Assembly (NCBI RefSeq): GCF_016735515.1
Contig: NZ_JAERQZ010000001.1
Coordinates: 3,770,746-3,834,745, forward strand
Reading direction: 5' to 3'
DNA length: 64,000 nt
Origin: Piscinibacter sp. HJYY11
GTDB taxonomy: Bacteria > Pseudomonadota > Gammaproteobacteria > Burkholderiales > Burkholderiaceae_C
The translations under genes and the position numbers were made by a program. The number at the start of each line of letters is the position of its first letter. Positions within the stretch are counted from its first letter, which is position 1. This document shows, piece after piece, positions 17,906-26,193 of this stretch. The notes below the pieces were generated by a model. The model saw only the letters and a program-made list of their open reading frames with translations. It was not told the origin of the DNA and searched no databases.

Positions 17906-18085
17906 GCGTCGGGGCTCCTGTATTCCTGTAAGGGGCAGGGCTGCAGCTCGTGACCGCGGCCTGCCGTGAGGGGTGGGACGGTGCGGCCAGTGTAGGCAAG
18001 GGTGCCGCGGAAGTCCTTTCTTTGTTTGCTCGAAAGAAGGGTGTTCCAGCAATAATCTTTCTTCAACTGCGCATCTGGAATCGAA

Positions 18086-18646
18086 ATGCCGCTCAAAAAG
18101 CCATTCCCAGGGAAAACCATCAAGCCCGTCGACGACATCGCCGAGCCGCATGGTGATGCGCTCGACCGCTACGACGTGCTGATCCTGCGCGAGCTCCAGC
18201 AAGATGCTCGCCTGTCGAATGCGGAGCTCGCCGCGCGCATCGGCCTCTCGGCCGCGCCCACCTGGCGGCGTGTGAAGTGGCTGGAAGAGCAGGGCTACAT
18301 CACCGGCTACCGTGCCGAGATCGACCGCCGCAAGATCGGCCTCGGCGTGCTGGCCTTCGTGCGGGTGGATGCCGAGCGCAACAACGGCCTCGCCACACGG
18401 GCGCTGGAAGACGCGATCCGCAAATTGCCCGAGGTGATCGCCTGCCACTACATTTCAGGCACCGGCACTTTCGAGCTGCAAGTCATGGCCACAGATCTTG
18501 ATGCGTTCTCCCGCTTTTCGATCGACACCTTGCTCAATCTGCCGAACGTCAAAGACATCCACACCAGCTTCTCGCTGGGCGAAGTGAAGGCCGGGGCGGC
18601 ATTGCCTCTTACTCATCTGCAGACCGGCAAGACCCGCTCACGCTGA
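18086..18646 (+). CDS. Lrp/AsnC family transcriptional regulator
   Basis: 186 residues. An N-terminal helix-turn-helix (LSNAELAARIGLSAAPTWRR) precedes an RAM/AsnC ligand-binding domain (KIGLGVLAFVRVDAE; ACHYISGTGTFELQVM). Divergent from the indolepyruvate oxidoreductase across 180 bp, so it probably controls that gene in response to an amino acid. The spacer has a near-palindrome, CCTTTCTTT (18015-18023) facing AAAGAAGG (18033-18040), as a possible binding site. Confidence 0.92.
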   Translation: MPLKKPFPGKTIKPVDDIAEPHGDALDRYDVLILRELQQDARLSNAELAARIGLSAAPTWRRVKWLEEQGYITGYRAEIDRRKIGLGVLAFVRVDAERNNGLATRALEDAIRKLPEVIACHYISGTGTFELQVMATDLDAFSRFSIDTLLNLPNVKDIHTSFSLGEVKAGAALPLTHLQTGKTRSR

Positions 18647-19761
18647 TGTCGTCTTCCCGCCTGGCCGACTGGTTGTTCGGCACGGAACCCAAGCAGCGGC
18701 TGCGGCTGGTGCAGTGCGGCACGGCCATGCTGCTGGTGCTGGGCAGCGTGCTCAACATGCAGTACCTCGTGTGGGCGGGTCTCGCGCCGATGGAGCCCAC
18801 CGCGTGGTGGACGCTGGTGCTGATCGGCGGCTTCGTGGTCTTCTTCATCACCATCCGCAGCGGGCAGAACCTGCGCTACGCCGAGCCGTCGTTGACGGTG
18901 CCGCAGATGGTGTTCGCCATCCTCTGCGCCGCAGTGGGGTATGCGCTGGCCGGCAAGGGGCGCGGCGGCGCCTTTCCGATCCTGATGGTCGTGTTCATGT
19001 TCAGCATGTACTCGCTGGCGCCGAAGACGGTGCTGCGCACCAGCTTCTTTGCGGTGGCGGTGTTCGGCGTGACGATGGCGACGATGGCCTACCGCAAGCC
19101 GACGGTCTATGAGCCGGCGGTGGAGTGGGGCCACTTCATCATGATCGCGATCATGGTGCCGGCGGTGGCGGTGCTGGCCGGGCAGCTGAGCCGCCTGCGC
19201 GACCGGCTGCGCCGGCAGAAGAAGGACATCGCGCTCGCGCTCGCGCGCATCCAGGAGCTCGCCACGCGCGACGAGCTCACCGGCCTCATCAACCGCCGCC
19301 ACATGGTCGAGCTGATGGAGCAGGAGCGCCAGCGCGGGGTGCGCTCGGGCCAGTCGTTCTGTCTCGCGGTGATCGACATCGACGGCTTCCGCGAGATCAA
19401 CGACAAGCATGGCCATGCGTTCGCCGACGAGCTGCTGCGCCGCTTCGCCAACGAGGCGCTGAACGTGATCCGCATCTCCGACCTGCTCTCTCGCTGGGAC
19501 GGCAAGGAGTTCCTGCTGATGCTCAGCAACACCCGCGCGTCGCTCGGCCGCACGAGCCTCGAGCGCCTTCGGGAGCGCATGAAGGCGATGACCGTCGAGG
19601 TGCCAGGGGATGCGTCAGGAGCAGGGCCGCTGCACCTGAGCTTCTCGGCCGGCGTGGCCGAGCACCGCGCCGGCGAGTCGGTGGCCGACACCGTGCAGCG
19701 CGCCGAACACGCGCTCATCAACGCCAAGGCCTCGGGCCAGAACCGGGTCGTCGTCGCCTGA
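18646..19761 (+). CDS. Membrane GGDEF-domain protein with degenerate active site
   Basis: 371 residues: six hydrophobic segments, a short coiled linker (about residues 180-205), then a GGDEF domain (RDELTGLINRRHM, VIDIDGFREINDKHGH). The active-site box that should read GG[D/E]EF is DGKEF at residues 285-289, so diguanylate cyclase activity is probably lost. An RxxD product-binding site (RISD) survives just before it, which would fit a c-di-GMP receptor. The same architecture with an intact GGEEF is encoded at 40355-41467. The start overlaps the lrp stop, and the TGATG at 19759-19763 couples it to the next gene. Confidence 0.9.
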   Translation: MSSSRLADWLFGTEPKQRLRLVQCGTAMLLVLGSVLNMQYLVWAGLAPMEPTAWWTLVLIGGFVVFFITIRSGQNLRYAEPSLTVPQMVFAILCAAVGYALAGKGRGGAFPILMVVFMFSMYSLAPKTVLRTSFFAVAVFGVTMATMAYRKPTVYEPAVEWGHFIMIAIMVPAVAVLAGQLSRLRDRLRRQKKDIALALARIQELATRDELTGLINRRHMVELMEQERQRGVRSGQSFCLAVIDIDGFREINDKHGHAFADELLRRFANEALNVIRISDLLSRWDGKEFLLMLSNTRASLGRTSLERLRERMKAMTVEVPGDASGAGPLHLSFSAGVAEHRAGESVADTVQRAEHALINAKASGQNRVVVA

Positions 19762-20642
19762 TGGCCCACCCGCCCTGGCGGCACCTGCTGCTCGCGCTCG
19801 CCGTGGTGGCCGTGTGGGGCACCAACTTCGTTGTCATCAAGGTGGCGCTGGCGCATCTGCCGCCGCTGCTCTTTGCGGCGCTGCGTTTTGCGCTCGCCTT
19901 CTTTCCAGCGGTGCTGCTGCTGCCCAGGCCGCCGGTGCCGTGGCGCAACCTGGCCGCCTATGGGCTGCTGATCGGCGTCGGCAACTTCGGGGTGCTGTAC
20001 CTCGCGATGAAGGGCAACATTTCACCCGGCTTGGCCTCGCTCGTGATCCAGACGCAGGTGTTCTTCACCATCGTGCTGGCCATGCGTGTGGCGCGTGAGC
20101 GCGTGCAAGGTTTCCAGTGGGTGGCGCTGGTGCTGGGCGCGGCCGGCATCGGCGTCATCGCCCTGCACACCGGCGGCGACACCACCGTGCTCGGCCTCGC
20201 CATGGTGCTGGGCGCCGCCTTCTGCTGGGCCAGCGGCAACATCGTCGCCAAGCAGGCCGGGCAGGTGAACATGCTGGCGTATGTGGTGTGGTCGAGCGCC
20301 GCGGCGGTGCCACCGCTGGTGCTCATGTCGCTGGTCTTCGAGGGCTGGCCGGCCATCGAGGCCGGGCTGGTGCAGGCCGATGCGGCCACCTGGGCCGCGG
20401 TGCTCTGGCAGTCGCTCGGCAACACGCTCTTCGGCTACGCCGCCTGGGGCTGGCTGCTGGCGCGGCACCCCGCGGCCAGCATCTCGCCGATGGCGTTGCT
20501 GGTGCCGGTGTTCGGCATGGCCTCGTCGGGCTGGTGGCTGGGCGAGGCGCTGCCGGCGTGGAAGCTGGGCGCCGCGTCGCTCATCCTGTGTGGCCTCGCG
20601 CTGAACGTGCTGTGGCCGCGTTGGCGCACTGCACAAAAATAA
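19761..20642 (+). CDS. EamA/DMT family transporter
   Basis: 293 residues with ten hydrophobic helices in two EamA repeats (VAVWGTNFVVIKVAL in repeat 1; GAAFCWASGNIVAKQAG in repeat 2). The family exports amino acids or metabolites; substrate unknown. The start codon overlaps the stop of the GGDEF gene (TGATG), showing translational coupling. Confidence 0.9.
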   Translation: MAHPPWRHLLLALAVVAVWGTNFVVIKVALAHLPPLLFAALRFALAFFPAVLLLPRPPVPWRNLAAYGLLIGVGNFGVLYLAMKGNISPGLASLVIQTQVFFTIVLAMRVARERVQGFQWVALVLGAAGIGVIALHTGGDTTVLGLAMVLGAAFCWASGNIVAKQAGQVNMLAYVVWSSAAAVPPLVLMSLVFEGWPAIEAGLVQADAATWAAVLWQSLGNTLFGYAAWGWLLARHPAASISPMALLVPVFGMASSGWWLGEALPAWKLGAASLILCGLALNVLWPRWRTAQK

Positions 20643-20650
20643 GCACGCTT

Positions 20651-20666
20651 GGCACAGGCCTTGCAC
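20651..20666 (+). promoter_or_regulatory. Sigma-54 promoter
   Basis: TGGCAC-AGGCC-TTGCA matches the -24/-12 consensus, with the invariant GG (20652-20653) and GC (20664-20665) separated by exactly 10 bp. Transcription would start near 20677, about 20 bp before the sensor-kinase ATG. Sigma-54 promoters need an AAA+ activator, and no activator gene is adjacent. Expression may be tied to nitrogen status or another RpoN regulon. Confidence 0.8.
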
Positions 20667-20697
20667 TCGGATGGTGAACCGTCCCGAGTGATTGCCC

Positions 20698-21906
20698 ATG
20701 TTGTCCGAGCTGAGTTTGCCCGCGCGTACTTCCTCCGCGCACCTGACGCCGCACCCCAGCGGCGCCTGGAGCGAGCGCCTGCAACTGCTGCTCGAGTCCA
20801 CCGGCGACGGCATCTTCGGCATCGACATGGACGGTCGATGCACCTTCGTCAACCGCGCCGCCGCCGAGATGTTGGGCTACCGCACCGAGCAAGTGCATGG
20901 CCGCAATATGCACGAGCTGATCCACCACACCCACGCCGATGGTCGCCACTATCCCGAGTGCGACTGCCCGATCTTCAACGCCTTCCGTCGCGGGCTGCCC
21001 TGCCGCATCGACAGCGAGGTGCTGTGGCGCTCCGACGGCAGTGCCTTCAGCGCCGAGTACTCCTCGCACCCGGTCATCGATGCAGGGGTGGTGCAGGGCG
21101 CGGTGGTCACGATCGTCGACATCACCGAGCGCAAGCGCGCCGAGGGCGCCCTGCGGCAGGCCCACGAGGAGCTGGAGCGCCGGGTCGAAGAGCGCACCCA
21201 CGAGCTGACGCAGGCGCTCGGCCAGCTGCGCGAGCTGTCGGCCTACCTCGAGACCGTGCGCGAAGACGAGCGCACGCGCATCGCGCGCGAGATCCACGAC
21301 GAGCTGGGCTCGTTGCTCGTGGCCCTGAAGATGGACGTCAACTGGCTGGAGAAGCGCGTCGACGACCGGGCGCTGCTGCTCACCAAATGCCAGGGCATGG
21401 GCGCTCTCATCGACCGGGCGGTCGACAACCTGGGCCGCATCATCACCGACCTGCGCCCGAGCATCCTCGACCACCAGGGCCTGTGGGCCGCGCTCGAATG
21501 GCAGGCGCAGGAGTTCATCGAAACGACCGAGCTGCGACATGAGCTGCAAGTGCATGTGCACCACGGCGTTGAGCCACCGACCGGCCCGCAGGGCGAGCGC
21601 TGGGCGATCGCGGTGTTCCGCATCTTCCAGGAGATGCTGAGCAACGTGGCGCGGCATGCCAAGGCGAGCGCGGTGTTCGTGCGCCTGTACGTCGACGGGC
21701 CGGTGGCGCCCGTGCTCTACCTCGAGGTGCGCGACAACGGCGTCGGCGCGCCGCGCGAAGCGCTCGAAGACCGGCGCAGCTACGGCGTGATGGGCATGCG
21801 CGAACGCGCCGGGCACTTCGGCGGCAAGCTCACCATCGACGGCATGCCCGGTCAGGGCACCGTGGCGCGATTGACCATGCCCTTGCCAGCGGAGGCAGCA
21901 CCATGA
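20698..21906 (+). CDS. PAS-domain sensor histidine kinase, NarX/DegS type
   Basis: 402 residues from the ATG at 20698. A PAS domain covers about residues 22-140 (GIFGIDMDGRCTFVNRAAAE). A coiled coil precedes a HisKA_3 domain with phospho-His in RIAREIHDELGSLLVALK, and an HATPase_c domain ends the protein (GVMGMRERAGHFGG). There is no transmembrane segment, so it is a cytoplasmic sensor. The stop overlaps the next start by ATGA, pairing it with the LuxR-type regulator. The pair sits behind a sigma-54 promoter. Confidence 0.93.
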   Translation: MLSELSLPARTSSAHLTPHPSGAWSERLQLLLESTGDGIFGIDMDGRCTFVNRAAAEMLGYRTEQVHGRNMHELIHHTHADGRHYPECDCPIFNAFRRGLPCRIDSEVLWRSDGSAFSAEYSSHPVIDAGVVQGAVVTIVDITERKRAEGALRQAHEELERRVEERTHELTQALGQLRELSAYLETVREDERTRIAREIHDELGSLLVALKMDVNWLEKRVDDRALLLTKCQGMGALIDRAVDNLGRIITDLRPSILDHQGLWAALEWQAQEFIETTELRHELQVHVHHGVEPPTGPQGERWAIAVFRIFQEMLSNVARHAKASAVFVRLYVDGPVAPVLYLEVRDNGVGAPREALEDRRSYGVMGMRERAGHFGGKLTIDGMPGQGTVARLTMPLPAEAAP

Positions 21907-22550
21907 AGAAGATCAACGTCCTGATCTGCGATGACCACCTGATCGTGCGCCAGGGCATCCGCCAGGTGCTAGCCGATGCCCCCGACATCACGGTCGCCTT
22001 CGAAGCGGCCAACGGCCCCGACGCGCTGAACCGGGTGCGCCAGGGCGGCATCGACGTGGTGCTGATGGACATCGCGATGCCGCACCGCGACGGGCTCGAC
22101 GTGCTGCGCCAGATGAAGAGCGAGTTCCCGAAGGTGCCGGTGCTGATGCTCTCCACCTACCCCGACAAGCAGTACGCGGTGCGCAGCATGAAGCTCGGCG
22201 CGGTGGGCTATCTCAACAAGAGCGCCGACTCCGAGCAGATGATCGCGGCCATCCGCAAGGTGGCCTCGGGCGGGATGTTCATCACACCGGCCGTGGCCGA
22301 GCACCTGGCGAGTGCCATCGGCGCCGGCCACACCGAAGACAAGCCGCTGCACGAGCGCCTGTCGCACCGCGAGTACCAGGTGTTCCGCCTCCTGAGCCAG
22401 GGCCGCAGCGTGAGCGAGATCGCCGATCAGCTGGCGCTGTCGTCCAACACGGTGAGCACCTACCGCGCGCGCATCCTTGAAAAGACCGGGGTGCGCAACG
22501 ACGTGGAGCTGGCGCTGTACGCCGTGCGCCAGGAGCTGACGCAAGTTTGA
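21903..22550 (+). CDS. NarL/FixJ family response regulator
   Basis: 215 residues. The receiver domain has acidic-pocket residues ICDDH near the start, phospho-Asp in VVLMDIAMPHRDG and the conserved Lys in YLNKSAD. A LuxR-type helix-turn-helix fills residues 148-205 (LSHREYQVFRLLSQGRSVSE). It is the cognate partner of the overlapping kinase gene. Regulated genes are not evident from the window. The next gene converges with 1 bp between stop codons. Confidence 0.93.
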   Translation: MKKINVLICDDHLIVRQGIRQVLADAPDITVAFEAANGPDALNRVRQGGIDVVLMDIAMPHRDGLDVLRQMKSEFPKVPVLMLSTYPDKQYAVRSMKLGAVGYLNKSADSEQMIAAIRKVASGGMFITPAVAEHLASAIGAGHTEDKPLHERLSHREYQVFRLLSQGRSVSEIADQLALSSNTVSTYRARILEKTGVRNDVELALYAVRQELTQV

Positions 22551-22551
22551 G

Positions 22552-23442
22552 CTACGCGAGGAAGCGCCCGCGCGCCGACTCGGTGATCGCCACGACGCAG
22601 GGGTGCGTGATGCGCCGCTCCACCGAAATCGCGTAGAACTCTTCCACCAGTGCCTCGGTGCGGCCGAGCACCTTCACTTCGTACTGCTCGCAGGTTTCGT
22701 CTTCCAGCACGGTGGGCGACATGAAGACTCCCTGGCCTTCGCGGCCGAAGGCCTTCATCAAGGCGGCGTCGTCGAACTCGCCCACCACGCGCGGGTGCAG
22801 GCCCTGCTCGGCCAGCCACAGGTCCAGCCGCTGGCGCATCGCAGAGCTGGCGCCTTGCGACAGGAAGGGCGCCCCGTCCAGGCACTTCGGGAAGCTGCCT
22901 TTCAGCGAACGCCGGAGTCCTGCCGACGCGAAGAAGCTCATCGCGGTGGTGCCCAGCGGGTGGTTGTAAGCCTTGACGCTCACCGACTTGCCCATCGGCT
23001 CGTCGGCGATCACGAGGTCGAGCCGATGCACCGAGAGCTGGCCCAGCAGGTCCTGCAGCTTGCCTTCATGGCCGATCAGGCGGGTGTTGGGCACCCGCAG
23101 TGCCGGCTCGATCAGCCGATAGGCAATGGCTTTCGGAACCTGGTCGGCGATACCCACGCGAAAGGGCAGGCTCGCACCCGCGGTGCCGGCACGGCCGATC
23201 GCCGCCTCGAGCTCGGCGCTCAGCGCAAAGATCTGGTCGGCATAGCCGAGGGCGGTACGGCCTTCCTCGGTGAGCTCCAGGTGCCGCCCCTTCTTGCGGA
23301 ACAGCGCACAGCCCAGGCGCTCCTCGAGCATCTTGATCTGGGTGGAGAGCGTCTGCGGCGTGGTGTGCAGCTGCTCGCCGGCGCGCATCACGCCGCCGGC
23401 CTTGGCCGTCGCCCAGAAGTAATAGAGGTGCTTGAAGTTCAT
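22552..23442 (-). CDS. LysR family transcriptional regulator, NhaR-like
   Basis: 296 residues. The N-terminal helix-turn-helix region MNFKHLYYFWATAKAGGVMR with TTPQTLSTQIKMLEERLG is typical of the NhaR branch, whose members respond to sodium or stress in enterobacteria. The rest is a LysR substrate-binding fold. It is divergent from the TerC gene across 75 bp. That spacer holds a direct repeat (ATGCTTC, twice), so TerC is a plausible target. Confidence 0.9.
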   Translation of the reverse strand: MNFKHLYYFWATAKAGGVMRAGEQLHTTPQTLSTQIKMLEERLGCALFRKKGRHLELTEEGRTALGYADQIFALSAELEAAIGRAGTAGASLPFRVGIADQVPKAIAYRLIEPALRVPNTRLIGHEGKLQDLLGQLSVHRLDLVIADEPMGKSVSVKAYNHPLGTTAMSFFASAGLRRSLKGSFPKCLDGAPFLSQGASSAMRQRLDLWLAEQGLHPRVVGEFDDAALMKAFGREGQGVFMSPTVLEDETCEQYEVKVLGRTEALVEEFYAISVERRITHPCVVAITESARGRFLA

Positions 23443-23517
23443 GCTTCATTTTTTCAGAAGTCATGCTTCCAAAATGGCGACTTTACGCGAAGTGTTTAGG
23501 CGCCTAGATTCGGCCTA

Positions 23518-24288
23518 ATGGAATTCCTGTCTGACCCCAACGTCTGGATCGCGTTCGCGATGCTCACCGCCCTCGAGATCGTGCTCGGGGTGGACAACAT
23601 CATCTTCATCTCCATCCTGGTGGGCCGCCTGCCGGCGCACCAGCGTGACATGGCGCGCCGCCTCGGCCTCGGCTTCGCGATGCTGAGCCGCCTGGCGCTG
23701 CTCTTCTCGCTGAGCTGGGTCATGAGCCTCACAGCCGATCTCTTCACGGTGGCCGGCCAGGGCATCAGCGGGCGCGACATCGTGCTGCTGCTGGGTGGCC
23801 TGTTCCTGCTCTACAAGGCTTCGCACGAGATCTTCGTCGAGGTGGAAGCGCGCGAACAGGACGGCCCGCCGAAGACCGACCCCGCCACCGCCAAGTCGGT
23901 GGGCGGCAAGTTCTTCTGGGCCATCATCGGCCAGATCGCCATCATCGACATCGTGTTCTCGCTCGACTCGGTGATCACCGCCGTCGGCATGGTCGACCAG
24001 TTGCCGGTGATGATCGCCGCCGTGGTCGCCTCGGTGGCCGTGATGCTCTTCGCGGCCAAGCCGATCGGCGAGTTCGTCGACCGCCACCCGTCGGTGAAGG
24101 TGCTGGCGCTGGCCTTCCTGGTGATGGTGGGCATGGCGCTCACTGCCGAGGCCTTCGACGTGCACGTGCCGAAGGGCTACATCTACGCTGCGATGGCCTT
24201 CTCGCTGGCCGTCGAAGCTTTGAACATCCGCGCCCGGAACAAGCGGCGGGCGGCGGAGTCTCATGAATCGTCCTCCGCTGGTGCCTGA
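23518..24288 (+). CDS. TerC family integral membrane protein
   Basis: 256 residues with seven hydrophobic helices. TerC signatures include EIVLGVDNIIFISILVGRLP near the N-terminus and DIVFSLDSVITAVGMVDQ mid-protein, with acidic residues inside membrane segments as in manganese/metal exporters of the family. Proposed roles are metal efflux or metallation of exoenzymes. Divergent from an NhaR-like regulator and followed 18 bp later by a Bax-inhibitor-1 gene. Confidence 0.92.
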   Translation: MEFLSDPNVWIAFAMLTALEIVLGVDNIIFISILVGRLPAHQRDMARRLGLGFAMLSRLALLFSLSWVMSLTADLFTVAGQGISGRDIVLLLGGLFLLYKASHEIFVEVEAREQDGPPKTDPATAKSVGGKFFWAIIGQIAIIDIVFSLDSVITAVGMVDQLPVMIAAVVASVAVMLFAAKPIGEFVDRHPSVKVLALAFLVMVGMALTAEAFDVHVPKGYIYAAMAFSLAVEALNIRARNKRRAAESHESSSAGA

Positions 24289-24306
24289 TTCACAAAAGGA
24301 GTCTTC

Positions 24307-24996
24307 ATGAACTACGACATTCAACAGACCTACGGTGGTGCGATTGCATCGCCGCAGGAGCGCAACAAGGTCCTGCGCAACACCTACTGGCTGCTGGCGC
24401 TGTCGATGGTGCCCACGGTGCTGGGCGCCTGGATCGGCGTGGCCACCGGCATCGCCGCGGCCATGTCGCCGATGGTGAGCGTGGTGGTCTTCCTGGGCGG
24501 CGCCTTCGGCTTCATGTTCGCCATCGAGAAGACCAAGAACTCGGCTGCCGGCGTGCCGCTGCTGCTCGCGTTCACCTTCTTCATGGGCCTGATGCTCTCG
24601 CGCATGGTCGGCATGGTGCTCGGGCTGGCCAACGGCGCCGAGCTGATCATGATGGCCTTCGCCGGCACGGGCCTGATCTTCTTCGGCATGGCGACGCTGT
24701 CGTCGGTGATCAAGCGCGACCTGACCAGCATGGGCAAGTGGCTCTTCATCGGCGCGATCATGTTGCTGGTTGCCGGCATCGCCAACATCTTCCTGAAGTC
24801 GCCCGCGCTGATGATCACGCTGTCGGTGCTGGCCATCGGCATCTTCTCGGCCTTCATCCTGCATGACCTCAAGCGCGTGCAAGACGGCTACGAGACCAAC
24901 TACATCACGGCCACGCTGGGCGTCTACCTGAGCCTGTACAACGTGTTCCAGTCGCTCTTGGCGCTGTTCGGCATCTTCGGCGGTCGCGAAGAGTAA
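24307..24996 (+). CDS. Bax inhibitor-1/YccA family membrane protein
   Basis: 229 residues with seven hydrophobic helices and the UPF0005 C-terminal motif (FILHDLKRVQDG then ATLGVYLSLYNVF), including the acidic residue implicated in pH-sensitive leak in BsYetJ. E. coli YccA modulates FtsH. A clear AAGGAG site precedes the ATG. Close spacing after TerC suggests co-expression. Confidence 0.92.
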   Translation: MNYDIQQTYGGAIASPQERNKVLRNTYWLLALSMVPTVLGAWIGVATGIAAAMSPMVSVVVFLGGAFGFMFAIEKTKNSAAGVPLLLAFTFFMGLMLSRMVGMVLGLANGAELIMMAFAGTGLIFFGMATLSSVIKRDLTSMGKWLFIGAIMLLVAGIANIFLKSPALMITLSVLAIGIFSAFILHDLKRVQDGYETNYITATLGVYLSLYNVFQSLLALFGIFGGREE

Positions 24997-24999
24997 GTC

Positions 25000-25533
25000 T
25001 CAGCCTTCTGCCCGCCAGCGCACCACCCGCGCCCAGCCCTCGGCCCAATCGCCGAGACCACTCTGGGCGTTGAGGTGGCCGCGCGGGCCCATTTCGATGT
25101 GTTCGGCCCGCCACTGGCGGGCCGTTTCTTTGGCGAAGGCCTCTGTCGAATACGGGTCGTCCTGGCTGCTCACGCAGCACAGCCGGCGGCCGGGCAGGCT
25201 GCTCGGCAGCGGCGCGAAGCCTGTGGCCTCGCGCGGGAAGGCCGGGCCGTTCGGGTCGGGCACCGCCACCAGCAAGGCAGCATGCAGGGCGCGCCGGGAT
25301 TGCGCCGCCCAGTGCGCCACCACCAGGCAACCGAGGCTGTGGGCCACCACGATCGGCGCTTCTGCCGCAGCGTGCACGGCCGTGTCGAGCGCCTGCACCC
25401 ATTCGCTGCAGACCGGCTGGTCCCAATCACGTTGCATCACCCGCGTCACGCCAGGCTGCAGCGCTTCCCAGCGCGACTGCCAATGGGCCGGGCCGGAGTT
25501 CTGGATGCCGGGGACGAGCAGGACGGGGCGCAT
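25000..25533 (-). CDS. RBBP9/YdeN family serine hydrolase
   Basis: 177 residues from the ATG at 25531-25533. Alpha/beta-hydrolase fold with nucleophile Ser in VVAHSLGCLV, Asp in SSQDDPYST and His in GPRGHLNAQSGLG. Family members are small esterases of unclear physiological substrate. Its stop codon lies 4 bp after that of the convergent BI-1 gene; on the other side it is divergent from an Lrp regulator. Confidence 0.9.
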   Translation of the reverse strand: MRPVLLVPGIQNSGPAHWQSRWEALQPGVTRVMQRDWDQPVCSEWVQALDTAVHAAAEAPIVVAHSLGCLVVAHWAAQSRRALHAALLVAVPDPNGPAFPREATGFAPLPSSLPGRRLCCVSSQDDPYSTEAFAKETARQWRAEHIEMGPRGHLNAQSGLGDWAEGWARVVRWRAEG

Positions 25534-25638
25534 GGTCGAAGACGTGAGTGGACGATGCGGCCTACGATAGTCAGCACGCCATGCGCCCACCATGGCCTGC
25601 CATCGGAAGTTCGCCCGCCAAACCTTCAGTTCATCGCC

Positions 25639-26094
25639 ATGACCGCTGCTGCGCCGCTCAAGCTCGACAAGAAAGACCACCTGATCCTGCAGGCGCTGCA
25701 GGCCGACGCGCGCCAGCCGCTGGCCGCGCTCGGCCGGCGCATCGGGCTGTCGCAGCCGGCGATCAGCGAGCGGGTCAAGAAACTGGAGGATGCGGGCGTG
25801 ATTGCCGGCTACGGCGCGCGCGTCAACCTCGCCGCGGTCGGGCTGTCGCTGCAGGCGGTGGTGCGTGTGCGCACGACGCATGCGCACATCCAGCGCTACG
25901 TGGCGCTGTTCCAGGCCATGCCCGAGGTGCTCGACGCGGTGCGCGTCACCGGCGAAGACTGCTTCATCGTGCGTTGTGCCTTTGCCGGCCCGCAGGACCT
26001 GGAGCGGGTGGTCGATGCGCTGGCGGCGCACGGCAGCGTGAGCACCTCGCTCGTGCTGTCGCACCCGGTCTCGAAGCCCGCGCCCATCGGCTGA
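25639..26094 (+). CDS. Lrp/AsnC family transcriptional regulator
   Basis: 151 residues, standard Lrp length. Helix-turn-helix LAALGRRIGLSQPAISERVK, then an RAM domain (GLSLQAVVRVRTTHAHIQRY; VRVTGEDCFIVRCAFAG). A distinct, shorter paralogue of the regulator at 18086. Target genes are not evident; the divergent hydrolase is 105 bp away. Confidence 0.92.
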   Translation: MTAAAPLKLDKKDHLILQALQADARQPLAALGRRIGLSQPAISERVKKLEDAGVIAGYGARVNLAAVGLSLQAVVRVRTTHAHIQRYVALFQAMPEVLDAVRVTGEDCFIVRCAFAGPQDLERVVDALAAHGSVSTSLVLSHPVSKPAPIG

Positions 26095-26193
26095 GGCGGG
26101 GCGGAGCGCGAGCACCGCGCAGAACCCTCGCTGCGCGCAGGGGCGTGTGCGCTCTGCCTATGCTGCGGGGTTCTGTCGTTGCGGAGCCTCCCC

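Noticed and set aside
17906..18448. N-terminal extension of the oxidoreductase frame
   Set aside because: It runs antisense through the lrp gene; the normal protein start MNAPLPESIRRAL is at 17905.
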